Positions 32,954-41,167 of a stretch of DNA of 63,975 nucleotides are shown here, one piece after another. The notes beneath the pieces are model-generated. The model was not told the DNA's origin. It did no database searches and was given only the letters and a program-made list of their open reading frames with translations. Position numbers and translations under genes: made by a program. Positions within the stretch are counted from its first letter, which is position 1. Each line of letters opens with the position of its first letter. The stretch spans positions 1 to 63,975 of the forward strand of contig CACWPL010000014.1 in the NCBI GenBank assembly GCA_902762785.1. Direction: 5' to 3'. This stretch comes from an uncultured Ruminococcus sp. (lineage in GTDB: Bacteria; Bacillota; Clostridia; Oscillospirales; Ruminococcaceae).

Positions 32954-32982
32954 TTGCATTCTTGGCAGAGATATGGTATCAT
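32954..32982 (+). promoter_or_regulatory. Upstream promoter of the permease/adaptor operon
   Basis: TTGCAT (32954-32959), 17 bp, TATCAT (32977-32982) with TGG. The 280-bp gap before 33091 holds this and a second promoter but no gene. Confidence 0.65.
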
Positions 32983-33026
32983 GATAGATGTGGCGGCCGC
33001 TGCGCCGTTTCCCTGTCATCCTGGGC

Positions 33027-33055
33027 TTGACATTCTATCTTATCTGTGCTATCAT
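33027..33055 (+). promoter_or_regulatory. Downstream promoter of the permease/adaptor operon
   Basis: TTGACA (33027-33032), 17 bp, TATCAT (33050-33055) with TGC. Tandem with the 32954 promoter, 73 bp apart. Confidence 0.7.
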
Positions 33056-33090
33056 AAGTAATACAGTCCGCCTCCACCCGGAGGCATACC

Positions 33091-34005
33091 ATGAAAGGAC
33101 GTGATCCTATCTTGCAGACACAAGTGACCAAGGCACACCGCAAGCGGATGCTGCGGGAGCAGGCAGCCGGATGGGGATGGCTCCTGCCGAGCCTCATCGG
33201 CGTGATGGTGTTCTTCATCCTGCCGTTCTGTGTCGTGATCTATTATTCCGTGCTGGACAACCCCATCTTCGCCCATTTCGTGGGGCTCCAGAACTTCACC
33301 GCCCTCTTCCGCAACACCGCGTTCCTGCGTGCGGTCAAGAACACGGCCATCTTCTCCGTGATCTCGGTGCCGCTCTCGGTGGTGCTGTCGCTGTGGATGG
33401 CGTTCGCGCTCAATTCCAAGATCCCCGGCAAGAGCTGGCTGCGGTCGTGCTTCCTGTGCCCGCTGATGGTGCCGATCGCATCGGTCGTGCTGGTGTGGCA
33501 GGTCATCTTCCACTACCACGGCACGCTCAACCAGGTCACGGCGCTCTTCGGCCTGGAGCCTGTCGACTGGATCAAATCGAACTGGAGCTACCTCGTGCTC
33601 ACGGTCATGTTCCTCTGGAAGACGCTGGGGTATAACATGATCCTCTTCATGTCCGCGATCGCGGGCATCCCGCGCGACATCATCGAGGTCGCCGAGCTCG
33701 AGGGCGCAGGCGGATGGTACACCTTCCTGCACATCAAGCTGCGCTATCTCTCTCCGACCATCCTCTTCGTCACCATCCTCTCGATCATCAGCTCGTTCAA
33801 GATGTTCCGCGAGGTCTACCTGCTCTCCGGCGACTACCCCTACCAGAGCATGTACCTCCTCCAGCACTTCATGAACAACACCTTCAACTCCCTCGATTAC
33901 CAGAAGCTCTCGAGCGCGGCCGTGCTGCTTGCCGTGTTCATGGTCATCCTGATCGGCATCCTGTTCCTGATCGAGCGCAGATTCGGGGAGGATGTGGAAG
34001 AATGA
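33091..34005 (+). CDS. Sugar-type ABC permease (MalF family)
   Basis: 304 aa, six predicted membrane helices. The cytoplasmic coupling (EAA) loop is EVAELEGAGGWYTFLHIKL (about 202-220), placing it in the MalF/UgpA import-permease group. GGAGG lies seven bases before ATG 33091. It overlaps the next gene by ATGA. Importers of this class need a MalG partner (present), an MsmX/MalK-type ATPase and a lipoprotein binding protein, neither of which is encoded here, so those must come from elsewhere or the complex is unusual. Confidence 0.88.
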   Translation: MKGRDPILQTQVTKAHRKRMLREQAAGWGWLLPSLIGVMVFFILPFCVVIYYSVLDNPIFAHFVGLQNFTALFRNTAFLRAVKNTAIFSVISVPLSVVLSLWMAFALNSKIPGKSWLRSCFLCPLMVPIASVVLVWQVIFHYHGTLNQVTALFGLEPVDWIKSNWSYLVLTVMFLWKTLGYNMILFMSAIAGIPRDIIEVAELEGAGGWYTFLHIKLRYLSPTILFVTILSIISSFKMFREVYLLSGDYPYQSMYLLQHFMNNTFNSLDYQKLSSAAVLLAVFMVILIGILFLIERRFGEDVEE

Positions 34006-34904
34006 AGCATTTTTTATCCAGACGTTTCCGTGAGGGCCTCGCGACCACGCTCTTGTTCCTCCTTGCGCTGGTCGCGGCGATCCTCTTTATCATGCCGACG
34101 GTGCTGACGATCACCAACTCCTTCATGACCGAAAAGGAGATCACCGCCAACTACGGCGCCATGATCGACAACGCCACACAGGACAAGAAGACCTACATCG
34201 CCGAGGACCTGAACCTGAAGTTCATCCCCGACCGGGTGAGCCTCCAGCAGTTCGCGACCGTGCTCTTCAAGAGCCCGGACTACCTGCTGAAATTCTGGAA
34301 CTCGGTGATCCTGGTCGTCCCGATCACGGTCTTCCAGATCCTGCTCGCCGCCGTGACGGCCTACGGCTTCTCGCGCTATCGAGGACGCTTGCGGGAGATC
34401 ATCTTCTTCTCGTACATCATCCTCATGCTGATGCCCTACCAGGTCACGCTCGTGCCGAACTACCTCGTCTCGGACTGGCTCGGCATCCTCGGCACGCGCT
34501 GGGCGATCGTGCTGCCCGGCATCTTCTCGCCCTTCTCGGTCTACCTGCTGACCAAGGTCATGCGGCGCATCCCGAAGGCATACTATGAGGCAGCGCGTCT
34601 CGACGGCGCCAGCGAGCTCCAGGTCTTTTTGCAGATCTGCCTGCCGCTGTGCCGCAGCGCGATGCTGTCGGTCGGTCTGCTGGTCTTCATCGACTACTGG
34701 AACATGGTCGAGCAGCCGCTGATCCTCCTGGGCGATGAGGATCAGTACCCGCTCTCGGTGTTCCTCTCGCAGATCAACACTGGTGATGTCGGCCTCGCGT
34801 TCGCGGTCGCCGTCGTCTACATGATCCCCGCCCTGCTGCTGTTCCTCTACGGTGAGGAATACCTCGTCGAGGGCATCACCTATTCGGGCGGCGTCAAGGG
34901 ATGA
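34002..34904 (+). CDS. Sugar-type ABC permease (MalG family)
   Basis: 300 aa. Partner permease with EAA loop EAARLDGASELQVFLQICL (about 197-215) and six helices. The external loop after helix 1 is long (about 45-95, MTEKEITANYGAMIDNATQ onward) for the family. ATG 34002 overlaps the MalF-like stop by 4 bases. The HlyD-like gene follows after 75 bases, in which no promoter is evident. Confidence 0.88.
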   Translation: MKHFLSRRFREGLATTLLFLLALVAAILFIMPTVLTITNSFMTEKEITANYGAMIDNATQDKKTYIAEDLNLKFIPDRVSLQQFATVLFKSPDYLLKFWNSVILVVPITVFQILLAAVTAYGFSRYRGRLREIIFFSYIILMLMPYQVTLVPNYLVSDWLGILGTRWAIVLPGIFSPFSVYLLTKVMRRIPKAYYEAARLDGASELQVFLQICLPLCRSAMLSVGLLVFIDYWNMVEQPLILLGDEDQYPLSVFLSQINTGDVGLAFAVAVVYMIPALLLFLYGEEYLVEGITYSGGVKG

Positions 34905-34979
34905 TACATCCTATCTATACGATAACAGATCACAGACTGCGCCCCGTGCGCCGTCATCCAAAACATGGGAGGAAAACAA

Positions 34980-36890
34980 ATGGAAGAACATGACCGCAGC
35001 GCCAAGCGGCGCGAGAGGATCAAGACGATCCTGATCATCTTTCTGATCATCCTGCTGCTGCTGACATTTTTCTCGAACACCATCATGAACTACAGTCTGC
35101 CGACCGTCACCGCGCAGTATGCCAGCTACGGCACCATCTCGGAGAAGGTCCGCGGCTCCGGCATCGTGGCCGCGAACCAGAGCTATGACGTCCTCTCCGA
35201 GGGCGACCGCACCGTCTCCAAGGTGCTCGTCAAGGTCGGGGACGAGGTCAAGGCGGGCGACCAGCTCTTCGTCCTCGACGCGGCCAACTCCGAGGAGAGC
35301 ATCAAGACCGCCGAGGAGGCCATCCGTGCCGCCGAGCTGGAGTACCAGAAGGCGCTCCTGACCGCCGCCCCGGACTACACCGCCGAGAACCAGGAGATCG
35401 CCAATGCCCGTGCCGACCTCCAGACCGCGCGCGCACGTCTCGCAGCCGCAGGACGCGGTACCGGCGGCATCTCCGCAGCGGCGTTCCAGCAGGCGTCCAA
35501 GACGGCCGCGGACGCCGGGGAGCGCATCGCCACCCTCAAGGGCTATCTCGCCGTGCTCGATAGTGGCGAGACCGAGGGCGTCCCGGCTGAGTACCTGACC
35601 GATGCGTCCGCGGCACAGGCCGCGTTCGAGGATGCCTCTGCACGTCTTGCCGACGCGACGGCCGACCTCGAGGCCAAGACCGCTGCCCTGACCGTCACCT
35701 CTGCCGAGCAGCGTGCGACCATCACGAGCCTCCAGCGTGAGGCCGAGAAGGCCGAGACCGCTTACCAGCGTGCCAAGGCCGATGCCGACGCCGATCCTGC
35801 CGACACCGAGCTCGTCCGCGCCATGGAGGATGCCCAGACCGCCGCACGCTATGCCCGTGAGGACGTCGAGGCCGCACAGGCCGCGCTCACGGACATCCAG
35901 GCGCAGGAGGCCGCCATCGCCGCCGCCAAAACGGCCGTCACCCAGGCGACCGCGGAGGTCGAGGCCGCGCGCCGTGCCAAGAGCGATGCCCTCGGCACCC
36001 CCGCCTATCTCATCCAGAACGACATCAACGCCGCACAGGCCGAGCTCGATGACGCCAACGCGACCATCGCCGCCTACGAGGCACAGGGCGAGGGCAGCGC
36101 CGTCGACGATCCCGATGCCCTCCAGGAGACCGTGACCTCGCTCGAGCGTTCGCTCCAGGAAAAGATCCTCGCCCTCGCGAAGACCCAGAAGGACGACAAG
36201 CTCTCCTCCCAGGTCGCGGCGCTCGACCTCCAGGGGCAGCAGGACGCCATCCAAAAGCAGAAGGAGGCGCTCGAAAAGCTCAAGAAGGACGCCGGCACCG
36301 TCACTGTCACCAGCAAGAACAGCGGCATCATGAACGCCGTCAACTTCGCGGCGGGCGATGAGGTCCCGGACGGCTCCGTCCTCGGGTCCGTCACGCTCAC
36401 CGACCAGGGCTATACGCTCCAGTTCACCGTCTCGGCAGACCAGGCGCGCAAGGTCAAGGTCGGCACCCTCGCCGAGATCACGAACGCCTATTACAGCGAC
36501 ATCACCGCCAAGCTCGTCAGCAGCCGCGCCGATACCGAGGACCCCACCAGTCAGAACAGGATCCTGACCTTCGACATCTCCGGCTCGGACGTGACGCCCG
36601 GGCAGATGCTCGCGCTCTCCATCTCCTGCTCGAGCCAGAGCTATGACTGCGTCGTCCCGAACAGTGCCATCCGCACGGACAACGACGGCAAGTTCGTCCT
36701 CGTCATGCGGTCGAAGAACACGCCCCTCGGCAACCGCTACTACGCCGACCGCGTCGACGTCAAGGTGCTCGCCGCGGACGAGATCAGCAGCGCCGTGCAG
36801 GGCGAGGTGAACTTCTCCGATTTCGTCATCACGACCTCGGAAAAGCCCATCGAGCCCGGCGCACAGGTACGCATGGAGGATAAGACATGA
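34980..36890 (+). CDS. HlyD/MacA-like membrane-fusion (adaptor) protein with long coiled coil
   Basis: 636 aa, from ATG 34980 behind GGGAGG. One N-terminal membrane helix (IKTILIIFLIILLLLTFFS, about 15-35), a split biotinyl-lipoyl-like domain (KVLVKVGDEVKAGDQLFVLD about 85-104; second half near 438-455), and between them a very long Ala/Glu-rich coiled coil (about 110-430). A beta-barrel and C-terminal domain follow. Such adaptors normally work with MacB-type or RND exporters. Here it is encoded behind import-type permeases and overlaps by ATGA the MacB-core-like gene, so all four products probably form one complex. Confidence 0.82.
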   Translation: MEEHDRSAKRRERIKTILIIFLIILLLLTFFSNTIMNYSLPTVTAQYASYGTISEKVRGSGIVAANQSYDVLSEGDRTVSKVLVKVGDEVKAGDQLFVLDAANSEESIKTAEEAIRAAELEYQKALLTAAPDYTAENQEIANARADLQTARARLAAAGRGTGGISAAAFQQASKTAADAGERIATLKGYLAVLDSGETEGVPAEYLTDASAAQAAFEDASARLADATADLEAKTAALTVTSAEQRATITSLQREAEKAETAYQRAKADADADPADTELVRAMEDAQTAARYAREDVEAAQAALTDIQAQEAAIAAAKTAVTQATAEVEAARRAKSDALGTPAYLIQNDINAAQAELDDANATIAAYEAQGEGSAVDDPDALQETVTSLERSLQEKILALAKTQKDDKLSSQVAALDLQGQQDAIQKQKEALEKLKKDAGTVTVTSKNSGIMNAVNFAAGDEVPDGSVLGSVTLTDQGYTLQFTVSADQARKVKVGTLAEITNAYYSDITAKLVSSRADTEDPTSQNRILTFDISGSDVTPGQMLALSISCSSQSYDCVVPNSAIRTDNDGKFVLVMRSKNTPLGNRYYADRVDVKVLAADEISSAVQGEVNFSDFVITTSEKPIEPGAQVRMEDKT

Positions 36891-37954
36891 CGATCCGCAA
36901 GGAGCATCTCCGTTTCCTGCTCCCCATCGGCATCGCGCTCGTCATGGTCGCGGCGTGCGGCATCCTCGAGCTGGTGAGCCGGTCGCTGATCCGCGGCCAG
37001 ATCCACCAGCAGGCTGCCGAGCGCTGGGCGTCGGACGGGTCGTATGCGATGGTCAGTGTCTTCGCGGCCGAGGATTCCGGCTTCGACGAGGCGTCCGCCG
37101 ACGCCCTCGGCGAGCAGGTCGATGCCGCCCTCAAGGAGGCCTCCCTCAAGGCCGAGCGCAAGGACGTCCCGCTCTGGTACCGCGCATGGAGCGTGCCCTT
37201 TGGGACGGTCTCGGTGAACGGTGCCACCCGCACGACGGCCACTGCTGCCGTCACGGCCGTGGGCGGCAGCTTCTTCACGATGCATCCCATGACGCTCGTG
37301 GACGGTGTCTACCTTACCGAGAACGACCTCATGCACGACCGCATCGTCATCGACACGACCCTCGCCTGGCAGCTCTTCGGCTCCCCGCACGTCAGCGGGC
37401 AGGAGGTACGCATCAACGACCAGACCTACCTGATTGCCGGTGTCGTCCGTCCCGAGAAGACAGCAGCCTACAAGGCCGCCTACAGCGACCGCCCCTGCCT
37501 CTACATCGACTACGCGCTCTACCGCGACTGGATCGTCGCCGACGGTGGGACGCCGCGGATCGCGTGCTATGAGGCGGTGCTCCCCTGCCCCGTGCGGGGG
37601 TTCGCACGGAAGCCCTTCGACGAGGCGCTCTCGGAGCAGACGGGCATCACCGTCGTGCAGAATACCGGGCGCTACTCGCTCATGCAGCGCTGGAAGACGC
37701 TGCGCGGGCTGCGGAGGATGGTCATGCAGGACACCGGCGTCGCCTATCCCTATTGGGAGAACGCCGCGCGTCTGACGGCCTATGACACGGCCGTGCTGTT
37801 CGGGTGGCAGATCGCGCTGCTGGTGTGGCCGGTCATCGTGCTGATCGTGCTGTTCTGGAAGGGCTACCGCCGTCTGGAGCGCTTCCTCACTGCCCGCCGT
37901 GAGGCACGCAAGCGCCGCTACCGCACCCCGCTCGATGAGCTGGAGCAATATTGA
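36887..37954 (+). CDS. MacB-like extracellular-core protein lacking the FtsX helices
   Basis: 355 aa. An N-terminal membrane helix (FLLPIGIALVMVAACGIL, about 10-28), then a large external domain like the MacB periplasmic core (VGGSFFTMHPMTLVDGVYLT and VIDTTLAWQLFGSPHVSGQEV, about 125-180), and one C-terminal helix (about 300-325) with a basic tail. Full MacB/FtsX permeases have three more helices at the C-terminus, so this is a two-helix derivative, perhaps a platform for the adaptor. It overlaps the adaptor gene by 4 bases. No ATPase gene is present in the operon. Confidence 0.7.
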   Translation: MTIRKEHLRFLLPIGIALVMVAACGILELVSRSLIRGQIHQQAAERWASDGSYAMVSVFAAEDSGFDEASADALGEQVDAALKEASLKAERKDVPLWYRAWSVPFGTVSVNGATRTTATAAVTAVGGSFFTMHPMTLVDGVYLTENDLMHDRIVIDTTLAWQLFGSPHVSGQEVRINDQTYLIAGVVRPEKTAAYKAAYSDRPCLYIDYALYRDWIVADGGTPRIACYEAVLPCPVRGFARKPFDEALSEQTGITVVQNTGRYSLMQRWKTLRGLRRMVMQDTGVAYPYWENAARLTAYDTAVLFGWQIALLVWPVIVLIVLFWKGYRRLERFLTARREARKRRYRTPLDELEQY

Positions 37955-37962
37955 TACTAGAT

Positions 37963-37994
37963 GCCCTCCCCGGTCCGCGCCGGTGGAGGGCTTT
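37963..37994 (+). terminator. Terminator of the permease/adaptor operon
   Basis: GCCCTCC pairs with GGAGGGC around a GC-rich inner stem, then TTTCTCGTG. The T-run is short. Confidence 0.6.
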
Positions 37995-38049
37995 CTCGTG
38001 TCCGATCTGTAAGAGTCACACGATCCGACATCTCATTCGCAGATCACAC

Positions 38050-38078
38050 TTGACGATCTTGCCAGATCAGGGTATAAT
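38050..38078 (+). promoter_or_regulatory. Promoter of the GH-A-like dockerin gene
   Basis: TTGACG (38050-38055), 17 bp, TATAAT (38073-38078). Confidence 0.75.
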
Positions 38079-38128
38079 GAAAGGGAGAACGAGGGACGTC
38101 CGCCGTCCCGGAAACAGGAGGTAGAAAT

Positions 38129-40714
38129 ATGAACCGTCATCCCATCCCCCGCCGCCTCACGGCCGCTGCGGCCGCCGTGCTGCTGGCGTCACAGGCGCTC
38201 CCGTCCCCTGCCGCAGCGGCAGAGGAGAGCGGTCTGATCGACGCGGCGGCCTTTCGTATCTATGACGAGAATCTCGTCTATCTTGGTGCGGACTATTTGG
38301 ATCCCGCGACCGTCCTCTTCGATGACCAGGACAAGGTCCCCGCCTCCCCGACCGAGACGAGCGTCGACAAGGAGATCTGGTCCGCCACGACCCTCAACAA
38401 GAACTGGAAGCCCAACCATCAGTCCGAATATGGCCCCGATACGTTCTTCCTCGACCTTGGCGCGAACTATGTCGTCACCGGGATCTGCTTCATCGACACC
38501 AACGGCGTCCAGACGTGGACGATCGAGGATGGGGAGCCGTTCGCCTGGAAGACGCGCGCCACCTTCGAGACCGACTGGTACAACGCATGGCGCGGCCTGA
38601 CCTTCGAGAGTCCCCGTGAGACGCGCTGGCTCCGCTTCTCCACGGCCACCGGCGACAGCGGCGTGAGCGAGCTTGCCATCTACGGCTACAAGGTCTCCGA
38701 CCTGACGGACGCCCAGAAGGCCAAGGACGCCTCCTGTGCCCCCGCCGCCGCCAAGACCGACCTCACCGCCGGCCAGCGCATCGGCACGAACGCCTTCATC
38801 GACGACCCCATGACCGCCATGATGTGCGCGGGCAACATCCGCGAATACCACAACTTCAACTGGCTCTATGACAGCGACGGCCACGTCAAGTTCACACAGG
38901 GCACCTGGGGCGATATGGACAGCTATTACAGCGCCCTGAAGGCGCGGGGCATCAGCGTCATCCCCTGCTTCCAGGGCGGCAGCGCGTATGTCTCCGGCTC
39001 GAAGTTCGCGGAGATCCCTGTGGCGGCGGATGCCGATACCACGGATCCCGCGAGCTATGCGCTCCACGCACAGGCGTTCTATCAGGTCGCCGCGCGCTAC
39101 GGTGCCAACAAGGACGTCGACCCCGCGACCCTGAATGTCGCGGAGGGCAAGGAGCCTGTGGCCGGTCTCGGTCTGCTGGAGGCGCTCGAGAATTCCAATG
39201 AGCCCAACAAGACCTGGAGCGGCAAGGCCAATTACTTCGCCCCCTATGAGATGGCCGCGATGTGCTCTGCCGACTATGACGGCCACCAGGGCACCATCCC
39301 GAATGCCGGCGTCAAGCAGGCCGACCCCGACTTCAAGCTGGCCATCGGCGGCATGCTGAACACCGCCTCCCTCATCGAATACCTCGATGAGATGAAGATC
39401 TGGTGCGCCTACCACCGCACGGACGGTAAGTTCCCCGTGGACATCCTCAACGTCCACATGGGGCCGGATACCGATTGTCCCGAGGAGTCGTCCTTCGCGG
39501 CGGGCGTGAAGCGCTTGCAGGACTGGATCGACGCGAACGCCCCCGGCATGGAGCTCTGGGTCTCCGAGTTCGAGATCCCCATGGGCGACTGTGCCAAGGA
39601 GGATGTGGATGCCCATGAGGACGAGACGTATCAGCTCCGCTATGCCCAGCGCGTGGCGCGGACGTACCTCATGGCCATCGGCACGGGCGTCGACCGCATG
39701 ACCAAGTTCCAGCTCCGTGACGAGGGCGAGGGCGTCTACTACAATTCCGGCCTCACCACCGGCAAGGGTGAGTGGAGCAAGAAGCTCGCATGGTACTATA
39801 CGGCGTGCATGACGAACGTCCTCAAAAATGCCGACTTCGTGCGCGATGCGTCCGCGGACGGCGTGTGCGACTATGTCTTCACCGACCGCGTCACCGGCGA
39901 CGAGATCCACTGCCTCTGGTCGCCCACCAACGAGGACAAGGTCATCAAGGGCCACGCCCTCTCCACCGACGCCGCCTATGCAGCCCTGACCGTCCCCGGG
40001 ACGTATGCCGAGGGCGTCGTCTCGGCGCTCGAGGTCAAGAAGGGCGCCGTCACGGTCGATGTGAGCGAGACGCCCGTCTTCGTGACGCTCTCCGGCAGCG
40101 CCAAGACCATCATCAACGGCCGCGGCCAGTACATCCCCCCGCAGTCCCTCGAGGCCACGGAGGGCGGTGACGACCGGCTCGCCAAGATGTTCGATGAGCC
40201 GCAGTCCATGCCCGAGATGATCTACGGCGACACCAAGGGTCTCACGAGCCCTGAGACGAGCGTCGGCGGCTCCGGCCTGTCCGGCATCGTCCACCTCGAC
40301 AAGCCCTATGTCCTCACGGGCTTTGCCGTCTACGACACGTTCGGCACGGGCAGTCTCGAGATCTATGACGCGAACACGGACGCCCTCCTATGGTCGAGCG
40401 ACCTCGGCAGCTACATGAGCCGCAGCATCGACCTCACGGAGGACAGCGCTCCGACCGATACCCTGCGCATCGTCAAGGGCGGCGGCGACCTGAACGAGGT
40501 CGCGCTCTACGGCTACCCTGCCCCGGAGACGAGCCCGGTCAAGTATGACGTCACGAACGACGGCGCGTTCGACGTGCGCGACATCGTCGCCATGACGCGC
40601 TGGATCCACCTGTCTGCGCCCCTCGCCGCCCCCGCTGCGGGCGATGCCGACGGGGACGGGCGGCTCGACGTCCTCGACCTGGCGTACATGAAGCGTGCGC
40701 TGACGAAGAAGTGA
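38129..40714 (+). CDS. Secreted clan GH-A-like glycoside hydrolase with dockerin
   Basis: 861 aa. Signal peptide (1-31), an F5/8-type-C-like beta-sandwich (about 35-190), a (beta/alpha)8 barrel (about 215-600), a second beta-sandwich (about 690-800), and a type I dockerin (about 803-861: YDVTNDGAFDVRDIVAM and GDADGDGRLDVLDLAYM). In the barrel, Glu358 in LENSNEPNKTW and Glu480 in LWVSEFEIP have the spacing and context of the acid/base (NEP) and nucleophile of clan GH-A. I cannot name the GH family. Expected to act on plant polysaccharide on the cellulosome. AGGAGG precedes ATG 38129. Confidence 0.8.
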   Translation: MNRHPIPRRLTAAAAAVLLASQALPSPAAAAEESGLIDAAAFRIYDENLVYLGADYLDPATVLFDDQDKVPASPTETSVDKEIWSATTLNKNWKPNHQSEYGPDTFFLDLGANYVVTGICFIDTNGVQTWTIEDGEPFAWKTRATFETDWYNAWRGLTFESPRETRWLRFSTATGDSGVSELAIYGYKVSDLTDAQKAKDASCAPAAAKTDLTAGQRIGTNAFIDDPMTAMMCAGNIREYHNFNWLYDSDGHVKFTQGTWGDMDSYYSALKARGISVIPCFQGGSAYVSGSKFAEIPVAADADTTDPASYALHAQAFYQVAARYGANKDVDPATLNVAEGKEPVAGLGLLEALENSNEPNKTWSGKANYFAPYEMAAMCSADYDGHQGTIPNAGVKQADPDFKLAIGGMLNTASLIEYLDEMKIWCAYHRTDGKFPVDILNVHMGPDTDCPEESSFAAGVKRLQDWIDANAPGMELWVSEFEIPMGDCAKEDVDAHEDETYQLRYAQRVARTYLMAIGTGVDRMTKFQLRDEGEGVYYNSGLTTGKGEWSKKLAWYYTACMTNVLKNADFVRDASADGVCDYVFTDRVTGDEIHCLWSPTNEDKVIKGHALSTDAAYAALTVPGTYAEGVVSALEVKKGAVTVDVSETPVFVTLSGSAKTIINGRGQYIPPQSLEATEGGDDRLAKMFDEPQSMPEMIYGDTKGLTSPETSVGGSGLSGIVHLDKPYVLTGFAVYDTFGTGSLEIYDANTDALLWSSDLGSYMSRSIDLTEDSAPTDTLRIVKGGGDLNEVALYGYPAPETSPVKYDVTNDGAFDVRDIVAMTRWIHLSAPLAAPAAGDADGDGRLDVLDLAYMKRALTKK

Positions 40715-40721
40715 GGTGCCC

Positions 40722-41132
40722 ATGGTACGCGACATCTGCCGGGACATCCGGCTCTTGAGAAGGAAGTCCCTCCCCGCGGACGAGAACGATGCGGCCGTCA
40801 TCACTGACCTGCGCGACACCCTCCGTGCGAACCGTGACCGCTGCATCGGCATGGCCGCGAACATGATCGGCGTGTCCAAGCGCATCATCATCCTCTCGGA
40901 CGGGATGCTCGAGGTCGTCATGGTCGACCCCGTCATCACGAAGAAGACCGGCCGCTATCAGACGGTCGAGGGGTGCCTGTCCCTGACCGGCCAGCGCAAG
41001 GCCGTGCGGTACCGCGAGATCGAGGTGGACTACAAGGACTCCCAGTTCCGCCCGCAGCACCAGAGGTTCTCCGGCCTCACCGCCCAGATCATCCAGCATG
41101 AATGTGACCACCTCGATGGGGTCATCATATAA
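40722..41132 (+). CDS. def: Short peptide deformylase-like protein
   Basis: 136 aa, starting 7 bases after the dockerin gene stop. Motifs: CIGMAANMIG (41-50) in place of GxGxAAPQ, EGCLS (83-87; metal-ligand Cys) and HECDH (126-130; two His and catalytic Glu). So metal site and catalytic Glu are intact, but the Gln of motif 1, which stabilises the oxyanion, is Met. This short form with AANMIG is a known clostridial-type subgroup, in which activity as a deformylase is plausible but less certain. It may be cotranscribed with the following pepF gene. Confidence 0.8.
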   Translation: MVRDICRDIRLLRRKSLPADENDAAVITDLRDTLRANRDRCIGMAANMIGVSKRIIILSDGMLEVVMVDPVITKKTGRYQTVEGCLSLTGQRKAVRYREIEVDYKDSQFRPQHQRFSGLTAQIIQHECDHLDGVII

Positions 41133-41167
41133 CATATCTATCCTATCACACACCGAAAGGAGCCAAA

